DNA from: an uncultured Oscillospiraceae bacterium
GTDB taxonomy: Bacteria; Bacillota; Clostridia; Oscillospirales; Oscillospiraceae
Direction: 5' to 3'
DNA: 28,154 nucleotides
NCBI GenBank assembly: GCA_910584285.1
Contig: CAJTYK010000027.1
Location: 1 to 28,154 of the forward strand
How positions within the stretch are numbered: position 1 is the first letter of the stretch; every line of letters starts with the position of its first letter. Below, in pieces: positions 1 to 7,324 of the stretch. The position numbers and the translations under genes were made by a program. Under the pieces are notes generated by a model that was not told the origin of the DNA, did not search any database, and was given only the letters and a program-made list of their open reading frames with translations.

Positions 1-1031
1 ACGGCGACAACTGGCGCACGGGGCCGGAATCAGCCATCCGCGCCCAGGTAAAGCAACGGCTGGAGGCCATGGGCGGGACGCTCATCGAGGTGTCCTACAC
101 CGACAACGAGCAGGTTCGCAAGATTGACCGGCAGCTGCGGGAAAAGCTGGCCATGCCGGAATACCGCCGCCGCCGGCTGCGCCAGCTCATCGGGATGTGC
201 CCGGTGGTGAAGGCCATTGAGGCCCACAGCGGCCTGACGGGGCTCATCGCGGAAAAGACCGTGGTGGCCCAGGACGGCCGGCTGGATCAGTTCGACGCCA
301 TGTGGGTGAGCAGTCTGTGCGACAGCACCGCCAAGGGCAAGCCGGACATCGAGCTGGTAGACCTGTCCTCCCGGCTGCGCACCATCGACGACATTATGGA
401 GGTCACCACCAAGCCCATCATCCTGGACGGGGACACAGGCGGGCTGGCGGAGCACTTCGTGTACAATGTGCGCACCCTGGAGCGCATGGGGGTATCCGCC
501 GTCATCATTGAGGACAAAAAGGGGCTGAAGAAGAACAGCCTGTTCGGCACCGAGGTGGAGCAAACCCAGGACAGCATCGAGGGCTTCAGCGAAAAGATCC
601 GGGCGGGCAAGCGGGCCCAGCTCACCGACGACTTTATGATCATCGCCCGCATTGAGAGCCTGATTTTGGAGCGGGGGATGGAGGACGCGCTGGAGCGGGC
701 GGCGGCCTTTACAAAAGCGGGCGCGGATGGTATTATGATCCACAGTCGGAAAAAGGATCCGGCCGAGATCCTGGAGTTCTGCGACCGCTTCCGGGCGGTG
801 GACAAGCGCACCCCAATCGTGGTGGTGCCCACCTCCTTTAACACCATTACCGAGGAGGAGCTGGCCGCCCACGGGGTGAACATTGTCATCTACGCCAACC
901 AGCTCACCCGCAGCGCCTTCCCCGCCATGCAGCAGACGGCGGAGGATATCCTGCGCTGCCACCGGGCCAAGGAGGTGGACGACCGCTTGATGCCCATTAA
1001 GGACATCATCACCCTCATCGACGAGCTGTAA
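1..1031 (+). CDS. aepX: Phosphoenolpyruvate mutase with N-terminal cytidylyltransferase-like domain (5' partial)
   Basis: Converts phosphoenolpyruvate to phosphonopyruvate, the C-P bond-forming step of phosphonate biosynthesis. The frame is open from the window edge (first full codon at base 3), so the gene begins outside. The first ~35 residues (GDNWRTGPES..., then GGTLIEVSYT) look like the end of a TagD/nucleotidyltransferase-type domain, as in fused cytidylyltransferase-PEP mutases; the ATG at 69 is therefore internal, not the start. The mutase domain follows, with the gating-loop region SSLCDSTAKGKPD, the Mg-binding LDGDTGG, and the PEP mutase signature EDKKGLKKNS (pattern EDKxxxxxNS), which separates it from isocitrate-lyase relatives. 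The C-terminus is intact (TAA). The next gene starts 15 bases later and catalyses the following step, supporting the call. The fusion with a CMP-transfer domain suggests the phosphonate ends up on a glycan or lipid; that is inference. Confidence 0.93.
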   Translation, partial: GDNWRTGPESAIRAQVKQRLEAMGGTLIEVSYTDNEQVRKIDRQLREKLAMPEYRRRRLRQLIGMCPVVKAIEAHSGLTGLIAEKTVVAQDGRLDQFDAMWVSSLCDSTAKGKPDIELVDLSSRLRTIDDIMEVTTKPIILDGDTGGLAEHFVYNVRTLERMGVSAVIIEDKKGLKKNSLFGTEVEQTQDSIEGFSEKIRAGKRAQLTDDFMIIARIESLILERGMEDALERAAAFTKAGADGIMIHSRKKDPAEILEFCDRFRAVDKRTPIVVVPTSFNTITEEELAAHGVNIVIYANQLTRSAFPAMQQTAEDILRCHRAKEVDDRLMPIKDIITLIDEL

Positions 1032-1046
1032 AACGGAGGACTTGCT

Positions 1047-2165
1047 TTGAAAATCGAGGAGTTTGTGGCGCTTTTGGACGCTGATTTTTACACCGGGGTG
1101 CCGGACAGCCAGCTGAAGGCGCTGTGCAATTACCTGATGGACGAGTACGGCTGCGACCCCGCCCACCACATCATCGCGGCCAACGAGGGGAACGCGGCGG
1201 CGCTGGCGGCGGGCTACCACCTGGCCACGGGGAAGGTGCCGGTGGTGTACTTACAGAACAGCGGCTTGGGAAACATCGTGAACCCGGCGGCGTCCCTGCT
1301 GAATGAGAAGGTGTACGCGATACCCTGCCTGTTCATTGTGGGCTGGCGTGGGGAACCGGGGGTGCACGACGAGCCCCAGCACATCTTCCAGGGGGAGATC
1401 ACCCTCAGCCTGCTGGAAAATCTGGATATCCCGGCCTTTGTGATCGATAAAACCACCACCTCGGAGCAGGTGGAGGCCAAGCTGGCGGAGTACCGCGCCC
1501 TGTTCGCTCAGGGGAAGCAGGCGGCCTTTGTGATCCGCAAGGGGGCGCTGGAGTACAGCGGGAAAACCGCATACCGTAACGACCACTCCATGTCCCGGGA
1601 GGAGGCCATCGGGCACATCCTCAGCGCCTCCGGGGAGGATCCGGTGGTGTCCACCACCGGCAAGGCCAGCCGGGAGGTATTCGAGTACCGCGCCGCCCAG
1701 AGCCAGGGCCACGGCCATGATTTTCTCACCGTGGGCTCCATGGGGCACAGCTCGTCCATCGCGCTGGGCATCGCCCTGCAAAAGAAGAACCGGCGGGTGT
1801 GGTGCCTGGACGGGGACGGGGCGGCGCTGATGCACCTGGGGGCCATGGCGGTGATCGGGACGAGCAGGCCTGCTAATCTCATCCATATTGTGCTGAACAA
1901 CGAGGCCCACGAGTCCGTGGGCGGCCTGCCCACGGCGGCGGGCAGAGTGGATTTGTGCGCCATCGCCCGGGCCTGCGGCTATCTGAAAGCGCTGTCCGCT
2001 GACAATCCAAAGGCTTTGGAGCAGGCGCTGGCGGCGGCGAAGGCGGCCAGCTGTCTCACCTTTCTTGAGGTGAAGTGCGCCCTGGGAGCCCGGGACGACC
2101 TGGGCCGGCCCACCACCACGCCTCAGGAGAATAAAGCGGCGTTTATGGCCGCGCTGGGGGAATGA
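1047..2165 (+). CDS. aepY: Phosphonopyruvate decarboxylase
   Basis: ThDP-dependent enzyme that decarboxylates phosphonopyruvate to phosphonoacetaldehyde, pulling the unfavourable PEP mutase equilibrium forward. It has 372 residues, the usual length. The N-terminal pyrimidine-binding domain has the activating glutamate in AANEGNAAALAAGYH (E47). The C-terminal domain has the ThDP/Mg motif DGDGAALMHLG (GDG 256-258) ending in NN (284-285). SMGHSSSIALGIAL (231-244) is typical of the sulfopyruvate/phosphonopyruvate decarboxylase family. The start is a TTG at 1047 preceded by GGAGGA at 1035-1040 with 6-nt spacing; no ATG fits. It lies 15 nt after aepX and overlaps the next gene by the ATGA at 2162 or runs directly into it. 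Sulfopyruvate decarboxylase is the only close alternative and the aepX partner argues against it. No transaminase (aepZ/phnW type) is visible here. Confidence 0.93.
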   Translation: MKIEEFVALLDADFYTGVPDSQLKALCNYLMDEYGCDPAHHIIAANEGNAAALAAGYHLATGKVPVVYLQNSGLGNIVNPAASLLNEKVYAIPCLFIVGWRGEPGVHDEPQHIFQGEITLSLLENLDIPAFVIDKTTTSEQVEAKLAEYRALFAQGKQAAFVIRKGALEYSGKTAYRNDHSMSREEAIGHILSASGEDPVVSTTGKASREVFEYRAAQSQGHGHDFLTVGSMGHSSSIALGIALQKKNRRVWCLDGDGAALMHLGAMAVIGTSRPANLIHIVLNNEAHESVGGLPTAAGRVDLCAIARACGYLKALSADNPKALEQALAAAKAASCLTFLEVKCALGARDDLGRPTTTPQENKAAFMAALGE

Positions 2166-2167
2166 CT

Positions 2168-2980
2168 ATGCTGTGCGATCTCCACACCCACACCACCGCC
2201 TCCGACGGGCAGTATACGCCCACGGAGTTGGTGGGGCTGGCGAAAGCCCGGGGCTTGTCTGTGCTGGCAGTGACGGATCATGACACTATCGCCGGGGTGA
2301 CGGAGGCCCAGCGGGCCGGGAGTGAGCTGGACCTGACGGTGATCCGTGGGGTGGAGCTGAGCGCCAAAGACTACCCCAACTGCCACATCCTGGGCTACGG
2401 CTTCCGGGACGGGGACACGGAGCTGGCCCGCCTGTGCGAGCGGTTCCGGGCGGGCCGGGACGAGCGAAAATACAAAATTGTGGACTTTCTCCGGGAAAAG
2501 GGCGTGGACATCGACCTCGCCGAGGTGGAGGAGATCGCCGGCGGCGAGGTGATCGCCCGACCCCATTTCGCCCAGGCGCTGGTGTGGCGGGGGTACGTGA
2601 GCAGTAACCGGGAGGCCTTCGACCGCTACCTGGACACGGAGGAGTTCCGGCGGCGGGTAAAGCGGTTTAAGGCGGACGCGAAAACCTGTGTGGCGGCAAT
2701 CAAGGCCGCGGGTGGGAAAGTGTCCCTGGCCCATCCCTACCAGACGGGGCTGCCGGACGGGGAGCTGGACATTCTGGTGGGGCAGCTCAAGGGCTGGGGC
2801 CTGGACGCTATCGAATGCTTTTACCCCAAATACACACCAGAGCAGCAGGAATTCTACCTCCATCTGGCGGAAAAGTACCGGCTCCATCAGACCGGCGGCA
2901 GCGACTTCCGCGGCGAACGGGTAAAGCCGGACGTGGAGCTGGCGGCGCTGGAATTGGAGCTGGACTGGCTGTTGAGTTGA
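2168..2980 (+). CDS. PHP-domain metal-dependent phosphoesterase (TrpH/RNase AM-like)
   Basis: A 270-residue PHP-family hydrolase. Metal-binding motifs are clear: DLHTHTTASDG (H6, H8, D13) at the N-terminus, VTDHDT (D37, H38, D39), ARPHFAQAL and LAHPYQTG in the middle, and the C-terminal GGSDFRGE. Size and motif order match the TrpH/YciV group (5'-3' exonuclease on short RNA, or 3',5'-nucleotide bisphosphate phosphatase). I chose the ATG at 2168 over the one at 2162, because the Shine-Dalgarno GGGGGA ends at 2161 and gives no spacing to the first but 6 nt to the second; with 2162 the protein would overlap aepY by 4 bases. It is the last gene of the phosphonate operon before a terminator. A related PHP enzyme of Eggerthella lenta (PhnPP) acts on a cyclic phosphate in phosphonate breakdown, so a phosphonate-linked role is possible but not shown by the sequence. 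Confidence 0.85.
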   Translation: MLCDLHTHTTASDGQYTPTELVGLAKARGLSVLAVTDHDTIAGVTEAQRAGSELDLTVIRGVELSAKDYPNCHILGYGFRDGDTELARLCERFRAGRDERKYKIVDFLREKGVDIDLAEVEEIAGGEVIARPHFAQALVWRGYVSSNREAFDRYLDTEEFRRRVKRFKADAKTCVAAIKAAGGKVSLAHPYQTGLPDGELDILVGQLKGWGLDAIECFYPKYTPEQQEFYLHLAEKYRLHQTGGSDFRGERVKPDVELAALELELDWLLS

Positions 2981-3029
2981 GATCTTCGTAAAGCTATAAG
3001 GTAAGTGCAGATAGCAATATCTGTGATTC

Positions 3030-3069
3030 AAAGGGCATGGGCGGTTATAAAACTGCCCATGCCCTTTTT
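3030..3069. terminator. Bidirectional rho-independent terminator between convergent genes
   Basis: Perfect 13-bp inverted repeat, arms 3030-3042 (AAAGGGCATGGGC) and 3055-3067, loop of 12 nt, followed on the + strand by five T. It sits between the + strand phosphonate operon and the stop of the - strand DUF6076-like gene (3080). It probably also marks the left edge of the accessory region. Confidence 0.85.
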
Positions 3070-3079
3070 ATGGATTATG

Positions 3080-4099
3080 CTACGACTGTCTGAGCCACGT
3101 TTCAAATTCTTCCAGCGTGATTTTGCCCTCCTCACACTCAGCCTTTCTCTCTCTGGCCCTCTCACCCCAGGCGTAGACCTCCTCCGGCAAAACCTTCCCC
3201 GCCTTGATCCAGGCGAACCGCTTTTTGTACTCCCTGCGGTAGAGCTTAAATGCCTCGTCGCTACTCTTGTTTTTCGTCCAGAGCGCGATGGCACCCACGT
3301 CCTTGCAGGTTCGGCCCTTCTCGTCAAAAACACGGTCACAGTATTCGGCGTTGGAGCGGCCTTGGATGGCAAAATATCTGCCGCAGTTTTTGCACACCCG
3401 CAGACGGGTCTCCCGCTTCACGCACTCCCGGAGATGGAAGTCGATCAAGCCATAGATGCTGTCAGGGTAGAGCACATCGGTGAAAGCTGTGTCGTCCACG
3501 GCCTCGAAGCTCAGGGACTGGCGCTCAAATTGAAACGGATGCGAAGGTGCCTCAAAGCGGCGATGTTCTTTAAACCATCGATAATATTTTGTGATCCTCT
3601 CGGGCAGCGGTCTTTTCTCCCCGTCCATGTTCAGCGCATGGTCAAACAGGTCGATGATCTGTCGCTGAACCTCTCCGACAATGACGGGGATGTGGGTGAT
3701 GCGCTTGCGGGGAAGGCTCTCGCTTCGATTTTCGTATCCCCGCTCTTTCAACTCGGCAAACCGCCATCGCCACTCCAGGCGCACCATTTCAAAGTACATA
3801 TGGACGCAGGCCAGTTCATCCAAACCCTCCAACGCCTCATGCACATACCGCTCGTCCTTGGTCGGTAAAAATTCTCGAATGGCCTTGTCGATCCGCTTGA
3901 CCAGCAAATCCAGTTTGTCCGTGTCCAAATACAGTAGCGACAAAAGGTTTTCCGGAAATGGGAAGTCTTTTTTGATGAGAGTAAGTTGACAATTGCTCTC
4001 AAGCTCACTGCGCTCCAACCATGTCAGTGCGTCGACGCTGTACTGGTAGTATTCCCGCCCGTTGGCGATGTAGGTTCTGAATGTGTAGTCGTGTGTCAT
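3080..4099 (-). CDS. DUF6076-like protein with C-terminal zinc ribbon
   Basis: 339 residues, function unknown. It resembles the DUF6076 family that I recall from clostridial genomes and mobile elements; the family call is from memory. Visible features are a charged helical body (e.g. RIDKAIREFLPTKDERYV, residues 69-86) and a putative zinc site C236-x2-C239-x14-C254-x10-C265 (VCKNCGRYF...YCDR...TC), similar to zinc-finger regions of CGNR-type proteins. The C-terminus is basic and helical (YRREYKKRFAWIKAG...RERKAE). No signal peptide or membrane segment is seen, so it is likely cytoplasmic and perhaps nucleic-acid binding. The start ATG at 4099 has GGAGGG three bases upstream, which is close; no better start is visible. 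It diverges from the broken HTH gene across a 179-nt gap. Confidence 0.72.
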   Translation of the reverse strand: MTHDYTFRTYIANGREYYQYSVDALTWLERSELESNCQLTLIKKDFPFPENLLSLLYLDTDKLDLLVKRIDKAIREFLPTKDERYVHEALEGLDELACVHMYFEMVRLEWRWRFAELKERGYENRSESLPRKRITHIPVIVGEVQRQIIDLFDHALNMDGEKRPLPERITKYYRWFKEHRRFEAPSHPFQFERQSLSFEAVDDTAFTDVLYPDSIYGLIDFHLRECVKRETRLRVCKNCGRYFAIQGRSNAEYCDRVFDEKGRTCKDVGAIALWTKNKSSDEAFKLYRREYKKRFAWIKAGKVLPEEVYAWGERARERKAECEEGKITLEEFETWLRQS

Positions 4100-4143
4100 A
4101 TGCCCTCCAATGGACTAATTTTTTCTGCGTATTAAAATTAGAC

Positions 4144-4172
4144 TTGACAGAACATCCGTAATCTGTTAGACT
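4144..4172 (+). promoter_or_regulatory. Predicted sigma-70 promoter for the HTH pseudogene
   Basis: TTGACA at 4144-4149, 17-nt spacer, TAGACT at 4167-4172. The -35 is perfect and the -10 matches at four of six positions. It faces the broken HTH gene (ATG 4279) and leaves a ~100-nt leader. The rest of the 4100-4278 gap is AT-rich and shows no gene. Confidence 0.5.
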
Positions 4173-4278
4173 CAAGATGGTCGACCAACCAAAGCAAAGT
4201 TCAAACGATAAGTCGTAAGGCAAGTCTACAGCACCCTCAGAAAAAAGTCAACAGCAAAATTAAAACACAGGAGGTACA

Positions 4279-4802
4279 ATGAGCATTTTAGGAGAGCGGT
4301 TTTTCAAACTCAGCAACGCGCTATTCAGTTACCACCTGACGCCCTCCAGTTCACGGTGTACAGTTTCCTGGTAAGCAGCGCAGGGCAGAAGGGGAAGTGC
4401 TGGCCGTCCATGAAAACTATCGCGGCGAACTGCCACTGCTCCGAGACAGCGGCACGAGAGGCCATCGCCGCGCTGGAGCAGAAGGGGTTCATCCGACGGG
4501 TCAGGCGATTCCAGGATCGACCCAATGGCAGCGTCCGGCAGACCAGCAACGCCTACTACATCCAGGAACAGCCCCCGCTCCCCGCCTCCTGGGGACATAC
4601 CCCTGCGGGAGGCGGCGGGGTGATCTATGAACAAGACGAAGGGGAACGGTTAAAACCCTCCGGCGTAGGGCAAGTGCCGGCATGAGAGGCTGAATCGGTT
4701 GAGCAGGATGAGAAAAATCCAGCGGCTATTGAGGGCCAGGAGCCCGCCCTTTTCTTTGCCAAAAGCAGCTCAAATTGTGAAAGCCCGTGTTTCGCGTTTT
4801 GA
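4279..4802 (+). pseudogene. HTH_36-type helix-turn-helix protein, broken by a frameshift and a stop codon
   Basis: A strong Shine-Dalgarno (GGAGGT, 4270-4275) precedes ATG 4279, which encodes MSILGERFFKLSNALFSY then HLTP. The frame then runs into nonsense and stops after about 30 codons. From 4344 the next frame continues the expected protein: LQFTVYSFLVSSAGQ, CWPSMKTIAANC and a winged-helix core (ETAAREAIAALEQKGFI) as in HTH_36 proteins, which begin similarly in other clostridial elements (from memory). One base is missing around the CCC at 4342-4344. This second frame meets TGA at 4683-4685, but the same frame reads on for about 38 sensible codons (EAESVEQDEKNPAAIEGQEP...) to TGA 4800-4802, so the stop looks like a nonsense mutation. 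Two lesions in one gene suggest real decay rather than one sequencing error. The likely original role is a replication or regulatory protein of the element. Confidence 0.75.
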
Positions 4803-4893
4803 AGCCCTGTGTGGCCCTTCCCATAGCCGGGTGGCATCCGTACACCTCCCGCGCCGTGAAACGCGGTGTTGGCCCCCGTGTGGCCCGCTGTGG
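4800..4893 (+). repeat. Dispersed intergenic repeat, copy A
   Basis: The core 4826-4893 closely matches copy B at 6814-6880, and weaker similarity extends left to the stop codon. Shared blocks include GCCGGGTGGCATC, GTACACCT, GTGAAACGCGGTGT, GGCCCCC and CCGCTGTG. Within it are short inverted repeats (GGTG/CACC, CCGCG/CGCGG, GGCC/GGCC), so it could fold as RNA. In both copies it directly follows a gene on the + strand. No coding potential is convincing on either strand. Confidence 0.75.
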
Positions 4894-5216
4894 ACGAACT
4901 TGGAGAAGCCCCTGGGATTGGGGTCGCGTCGGGCGGCAAAATTACCCCAAGTCTACCCATCACTTTTTCGCCCGATTTTTTGGGCAGGGCAGGCGTTCGA
5001 TTTTTGTGCGGGATAAAGGCGGGTGGTCGCTTTGCGCCCTCCCGCCGGGAAACACCGCCCCGCAACGCGGGTCGGGGCTTCGATGGAGGTGGTCGGTTTT
5101 CGGCCTTTTGGCTGTGGTAGGTGGTCGAAATCATCTAAAATCCAAAGATATGCCCATGGCTGGCCGCTTTCAGCGGTGGCTGTTCTGGGTGGTCTATCAA
5201 AATTCAGGAGGTAAAA
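4894..5216. other. Intergenic stretch without a supported gene
   Basis: Some 320 bases between the repeat and the next Shine-Dalgarno. Open frames exist on both strands but are rich in Pro, Arg and Gly and have no ribosome site or recognisable domain. I see GTGGTCG three times (near 5025, 5092 and 5124), a small CCGCT-TTC-AGCGG hairpin near 5165, and a GCCC/GGGC hairpin around a T6 tract near 4975. No promoter is convincing. Confidence 0.5.
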
Positions 5217-5657
5217 ATGTCCCAAAATACAAACATAGCTGTTGAACACGAGAAGAAAGAACGCATTCCGGTGTGGCTCTACCCATCCACGCTAAAGGCA
5301 ATAGACAAGGCCATGTATCAGGCCAATTGCAAAAGCCGAAGTGAGTTTTTGGAAAACGCCGCGCAGATGTACGCCGGATACATTTCCGCAGACAGCGCCG
5401 TGGAGTATCTTCCCGCCGCACTGGTATCCGCTCTGCGGGCAACAATCCAAGGCAGTGAGAGCCGCATCTCCCGCCTGCTGTTCAAGCTGACTGTGGAGCT
5501 CAGCATGATGATGCACGTGCTGGCCGCGGGGCTGGAGATTGACGACAGCCAACTGGACGATCTTCGCTGGCGGTGTGTCCAAGAAGTGAAAAAGACCAAC
5601 GGCGGCATCAGCTTCAAGGACACGCTGCGGGAGCATGACAACGGAGGCTTTGAATGA
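5217..5657 (+). CDS. Small mobile-element protein with ribbon-helix-helix-like N-terminus
   Basis: 146 residues; I do not recognise a named family. The Shine-Dalgarno AGGAGG lies 6 nt before ATG 5217. Residues ~17-55 (RIPVWLYPSTLKAIDKAMYQ, then CKSRSEFLENAAQMYAGYI) have the strand-helix-helix pattern of Arc/MetJ-type DNA binders: a short strand, an amphipathic helix, a polar turn with SRSEF, and a second helix. The second half (ALVSALRATIQGSESRISRLLFKLT) is helical and hydrophobic enough for oligomerisation, ending in a charged tail. Its stop overlaps the start of the excisionase by the ATGA at 5654, so the two are translated together. A regulator or accessory factor of excision or transfer is the natural guess from that coupling. 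Confidence 0.7.
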   Translation: MSQNTNIAVEHEKKERIPVWLYPSTLKAIDKAMYQANCKSRSEFLENAAQMYAGYISADSAVEYLPAALVSALRATIQGSESRISRLLFKLTVELSMMMHVLAAGLEIDDSQLDDLRWRCVQEVKKTNGGISFKDTLREHDNGGFE

Positions 5658-5860
5658 AGCAGGCCGTCTATAAAAGCTATGATGAACTTCCGCTGATGCT
5701 GTCGGTGCCGGAGGTGGCGGCAGTGCTGGGCATCAGCAGAGCAGGGGCCTACGAACTGGTGCGGAGCGAGGGATTTCCCGCGCTGAAAATCGGCAGTAGG
5801 ATCGTAGTTCCGAAGGAGAAATTCATCGGTTGGATCGACACGCAGACGGCCAGAGGTTGA
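5654..5860 (+). CDS. Excisionase-family DNA-binding protein (Xis-like)
   Basis: 68 residues with a MerR/excisionase-type winged helix: LMLSVPEVAAVLGISRAGAY (residues ~14-33) is the helix-turn-helix, followed by ELVRSEGFPALKIGSRIVVPKEKFIGWI, the wing strand and last helix typical of the excisionase/SinI-like 'DNA binding domain, excisionase family'. It would bend DNA at the element ends and steer the tyrosine integrase towards excision. It overlaps the upstream gene by 4 bases. The integrase is not adjacent: a secreted-protein gene and a DUF6809-like gene lie between (int starts 1.46 kb downstream), which is unusual, since xis normally sits right next to int. Confidence 0.85.
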   Translation: MKQAVYKSYDELPLMLSVPEVAAVLGISRAGAYELVRSEGFPALKIGSRIVVPKEKFIGWIDTQTARG

Positions 5861-5966
5861 TGCTCGCGTTCAAACCGGACACTGTGCAAAGTGCTTCGCT
5901 TGTACCGCTGTTTTTCTCTGTGCTGACCTCCGATTGTTCTTGACTTCCGGGTGATCCTTCGGCATG

Positions 5967-5989
5967 GTTGTGTTTGTAAAAAACACAAC
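5967..5989. promoter_or_regulatory. Inverted repeat in the leader of the secreted-protein gene
   Basis: Perfect 9-bp arms GTTGTGTTT (5967-5975) and AAACACAAC (5981-5989) around a 5-nt loop, 23 nt before ATG 6013. The stem is AT-rich and has no T tract, so an operator is more likely than a terminator. A TTGACT at about 5938 with a poor -10 nearby could be a promoter, but I am not confident. Confidence 0.45.
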
Positions 5990-6012
5990 TATGCTGAAAG
6001 GAGTGTCACAAC

Positions 6013-6711
6013 ATGAGTAAAAACAGAGAAACAGTTTTTATGGGCATCGGTATCCTCGCTGGCCTTGCCCTGGGCGGCCCTGCCGCCCAAGCGGCGGACT
6101 ACCTCACCGCCCGACCCAGCAGTCAAACGTTCTACATCAACGGGCAGCAAACGGCCCTCACTGCCTACGCCATTGGTGGCAGCAACTATGTCCGGCTCCG
6201 GGACATCGGCAGGGCGGTGGATTTCGGTGTGACCTATGATGCTACCACCAACAGCGTCTACATCGACAGCGCCCAGCCCTACAGGGAAGAAACCCCTGCT
6301 GTACCGTCTGCACCTACGGAGCAAGATGTGCAGACCACCCTGGCACAGCTCCGGGAAACCTATCCCACCGGGACGGTGTTCCCAACACCCTACCGCTCCA
6401 CCAGCGGCGGTCCCTACAGCCGGGGCATCCATTGCTCCGGCTGGGCCACGCTGTGTTCCGATGCAGCGTTTGGCAACCTCCCGTGGCGGAGGGTGGACAA
6501 CCCAAGCTGGTATCAGATCCGCCCCGGCGACCTAATCCGCTATGACAACAGCGGCAACGGCCACGTAGTAGTTGTAATCAGCAGAACGGACGAGTACGTC
6601 AAGGTCACCGAGAGCGGTCTCAACAACCACGCCCGCTGGGGCGGACAGTACTTCAAGTGGTGGCTGGAGGAGCAGCCTGGGTATACGCTGTACACACGCT
6701 ACCCAGAATAA
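6013..6711 (+). CDS. Secreted protein: copper-amine-oxidase-N-like repeat plus CHAP/NlpC-like domain
   Basis: 232 residues. The N-terminus is a Sec signal peptide: basic start (MSKNRE), hydrophobic core VFMGIGILAGLALGG, probable cleavage after AQA (residue ~27). Residues ~37-84 (QTFYINGQQTALTAYAIGGS, YVRLRDIGRAVDFGVTYD) match the copper amine oxidase N-like fold, which in Firmicutes is a secreted binding module with no redox role. After a Pro/Thr linker comes a cysteine-hydrolase-like domain: HCSGWATLC with C141 as possible nucleophile, PGDLIRYDNSGNGHVVVVIS with H184, and VTESGLNNHARW as a possible third-residue strand. This arrangement is typical of amidase/peptidase domains acting on cell wall, but activity is not certain. 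The Shine-Dalgarno is AAAGGAG at 5997-6003. It lies between xis and int, so it is probably cargo of the element. A hairpin at 6730-6761 may end its transcript. Confidence 0.75.
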   Translation: MSKNRETVFMGIGILAGLALGGPAAQAADYLTARPSSQTFYINGQQTALTAYAIGGSNYVRLRDIGRAVDFGVTYDATTNSVYIDSAQPYREETPAVPSAPTEQDVQTTLAQLRETYPTGTVFPTPYRSTSGGPYSRGIHCSGWATLCSDAAFGNLPWRRVDNPSWYQIRPGDLIRYDNSGNGHVVVVISRTDEYVKVTESGLNNHARWGGQYFKWWLEEQPGYTLYTRYPE

Positions 6712-6729
6712 GCATTTACAGTCACAAAT

Positions 6730-6761
6730 GGGCGGCGCCCTGCGTCCGCGGGGTGCCGCCC
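6730..6761 (+). terminator. GC-rich terminator-like hairpin after the secreted-protein gene
   Basis: Arms 6730-6740 and 6751-6761 pair over 11 bp with one G-U, loop 10 nt, 18 nt after the stop codon. Only short T runs follow (GTTGTTTCC), so termination may be partial. Confidence 0.55.
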
Positions 6762-6787
6762 AAGTTGTTTCCCCTTGTTTGCCCCAG

Positions 6788-6880
6788 TGAAGCGGTTTGT
6801 GCCCATTCTGTGGGCCGGGTGGCATCTGTACACCTTGCGCGAGTGAAACGCGGTGTCGGCCCCCTTGTGCGCCGCTGTGA
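6788..6880 (+). repeat. Dispersed intergenic repeat, copy B
   Basis: The core 6814-6880 matches copy A (4826-4893) with a handful of substitutions and small indels. The first bases (TGAAGC) also align with the start of copy A. Both copies are in the same orientation, 1.99 kb apart, each downstream of a gene and upstream of a Shine-Dalgarno. GGAGAAGCCC recurs after both copies (near 4902 and 6911) at different distances. The rest of 6881-7027 has no gene I can support. Confidence 0.75.
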
Positions 6881-7027
6881 CAGGACTACAAACTGCATCA
6901 GTGTATACAAGGAGAAGCCCAGCGGAACACCGCAAAAAATATGTGTCTGTTCTGATAACTCTCGCCGTTGGTCATGGATATTCCCGCCAACCTGTGGTAT
7001 GGTGTGTCGCTACAGGAGGCGAGAACA

Positions 7028-7324
7028 ATGCGAAACACTTTGGAAGATCTCTACTACGGCAATATAGCACCCAACGCGCAGGACATGGCGCCCAATTCGG
7101 AATTGAAGCGGGCAACAGACCGGGTAACCCGTTTCGAAAACCAGCTTGCGGAGCGGCTTGATGAAACCGGACAAGCGGTCTTGGCAAAACTCATCGAATC
7201 ACAACAGGAAATCGACAGCATCACGGCGCTGGAAAACTTCATCCTGGGCTTTCGGCTGGGCGTTCGGATCATGGCCGAGTGTATGGATGACAACGATGGC
7301 GATATCAGAAGCGGAGGTGAATGA
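7028..7324 (+). CDS. DUF6809-like small protein next to the integrase
   Basis: 98 residues from ATG 7028, which has AGGAGG 8 nt upstream (7014-7019). An upstream in-frame GTG/ATG near 6968 lacks a ribosome site, so I prefer 7028. The sequence starts MRNTLEDLYYGNIAPNAQDM, contains a central coiled-coil-like helix (RATDRVTRFENQLAERLDET), then ALENFILGFRLGVRIMAECM. This layout, especially the LYYGNI start and the ENFxxGFRLGxR motif, fits the DUF6809 family I recall from clostridial phages and integrative elements; the family name is from memory. Function unknown; no membrane or catalytic motif. It overlaps the integrase start by 4 bases (ATGA, 7321), so the two are probably translated together. 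Confidence 0.78.
   Translation: MRNTLEDLYYGNIAPNAQDMAPNSELKRATDRVTRFENQLAERLDETGQAVLAKLIESQQEIDSITALENFILGFRLGVRIMAECMDDNDGDIRSGGE

Noticed and set aside
4342..4350. Programmed -1 frameshift in the HTH gene
   Set aside because: The needed shift is -1, but there is no slippery X-XXY-YYZ heptamer and no clear pseudoknot, and a second lesion (TGA 4683) is present; decay is simpler.
4625..5249. Overlapping - strand reading frames between the HTH pseudogene and 5249
   Set aside because: They run through the dispersed repeat and the pseudogene, are rich in Pro/Gly/Arg, and lack ribosome sites; similarity between the two repeat copies at protein level only mirrors the DNA repeat.
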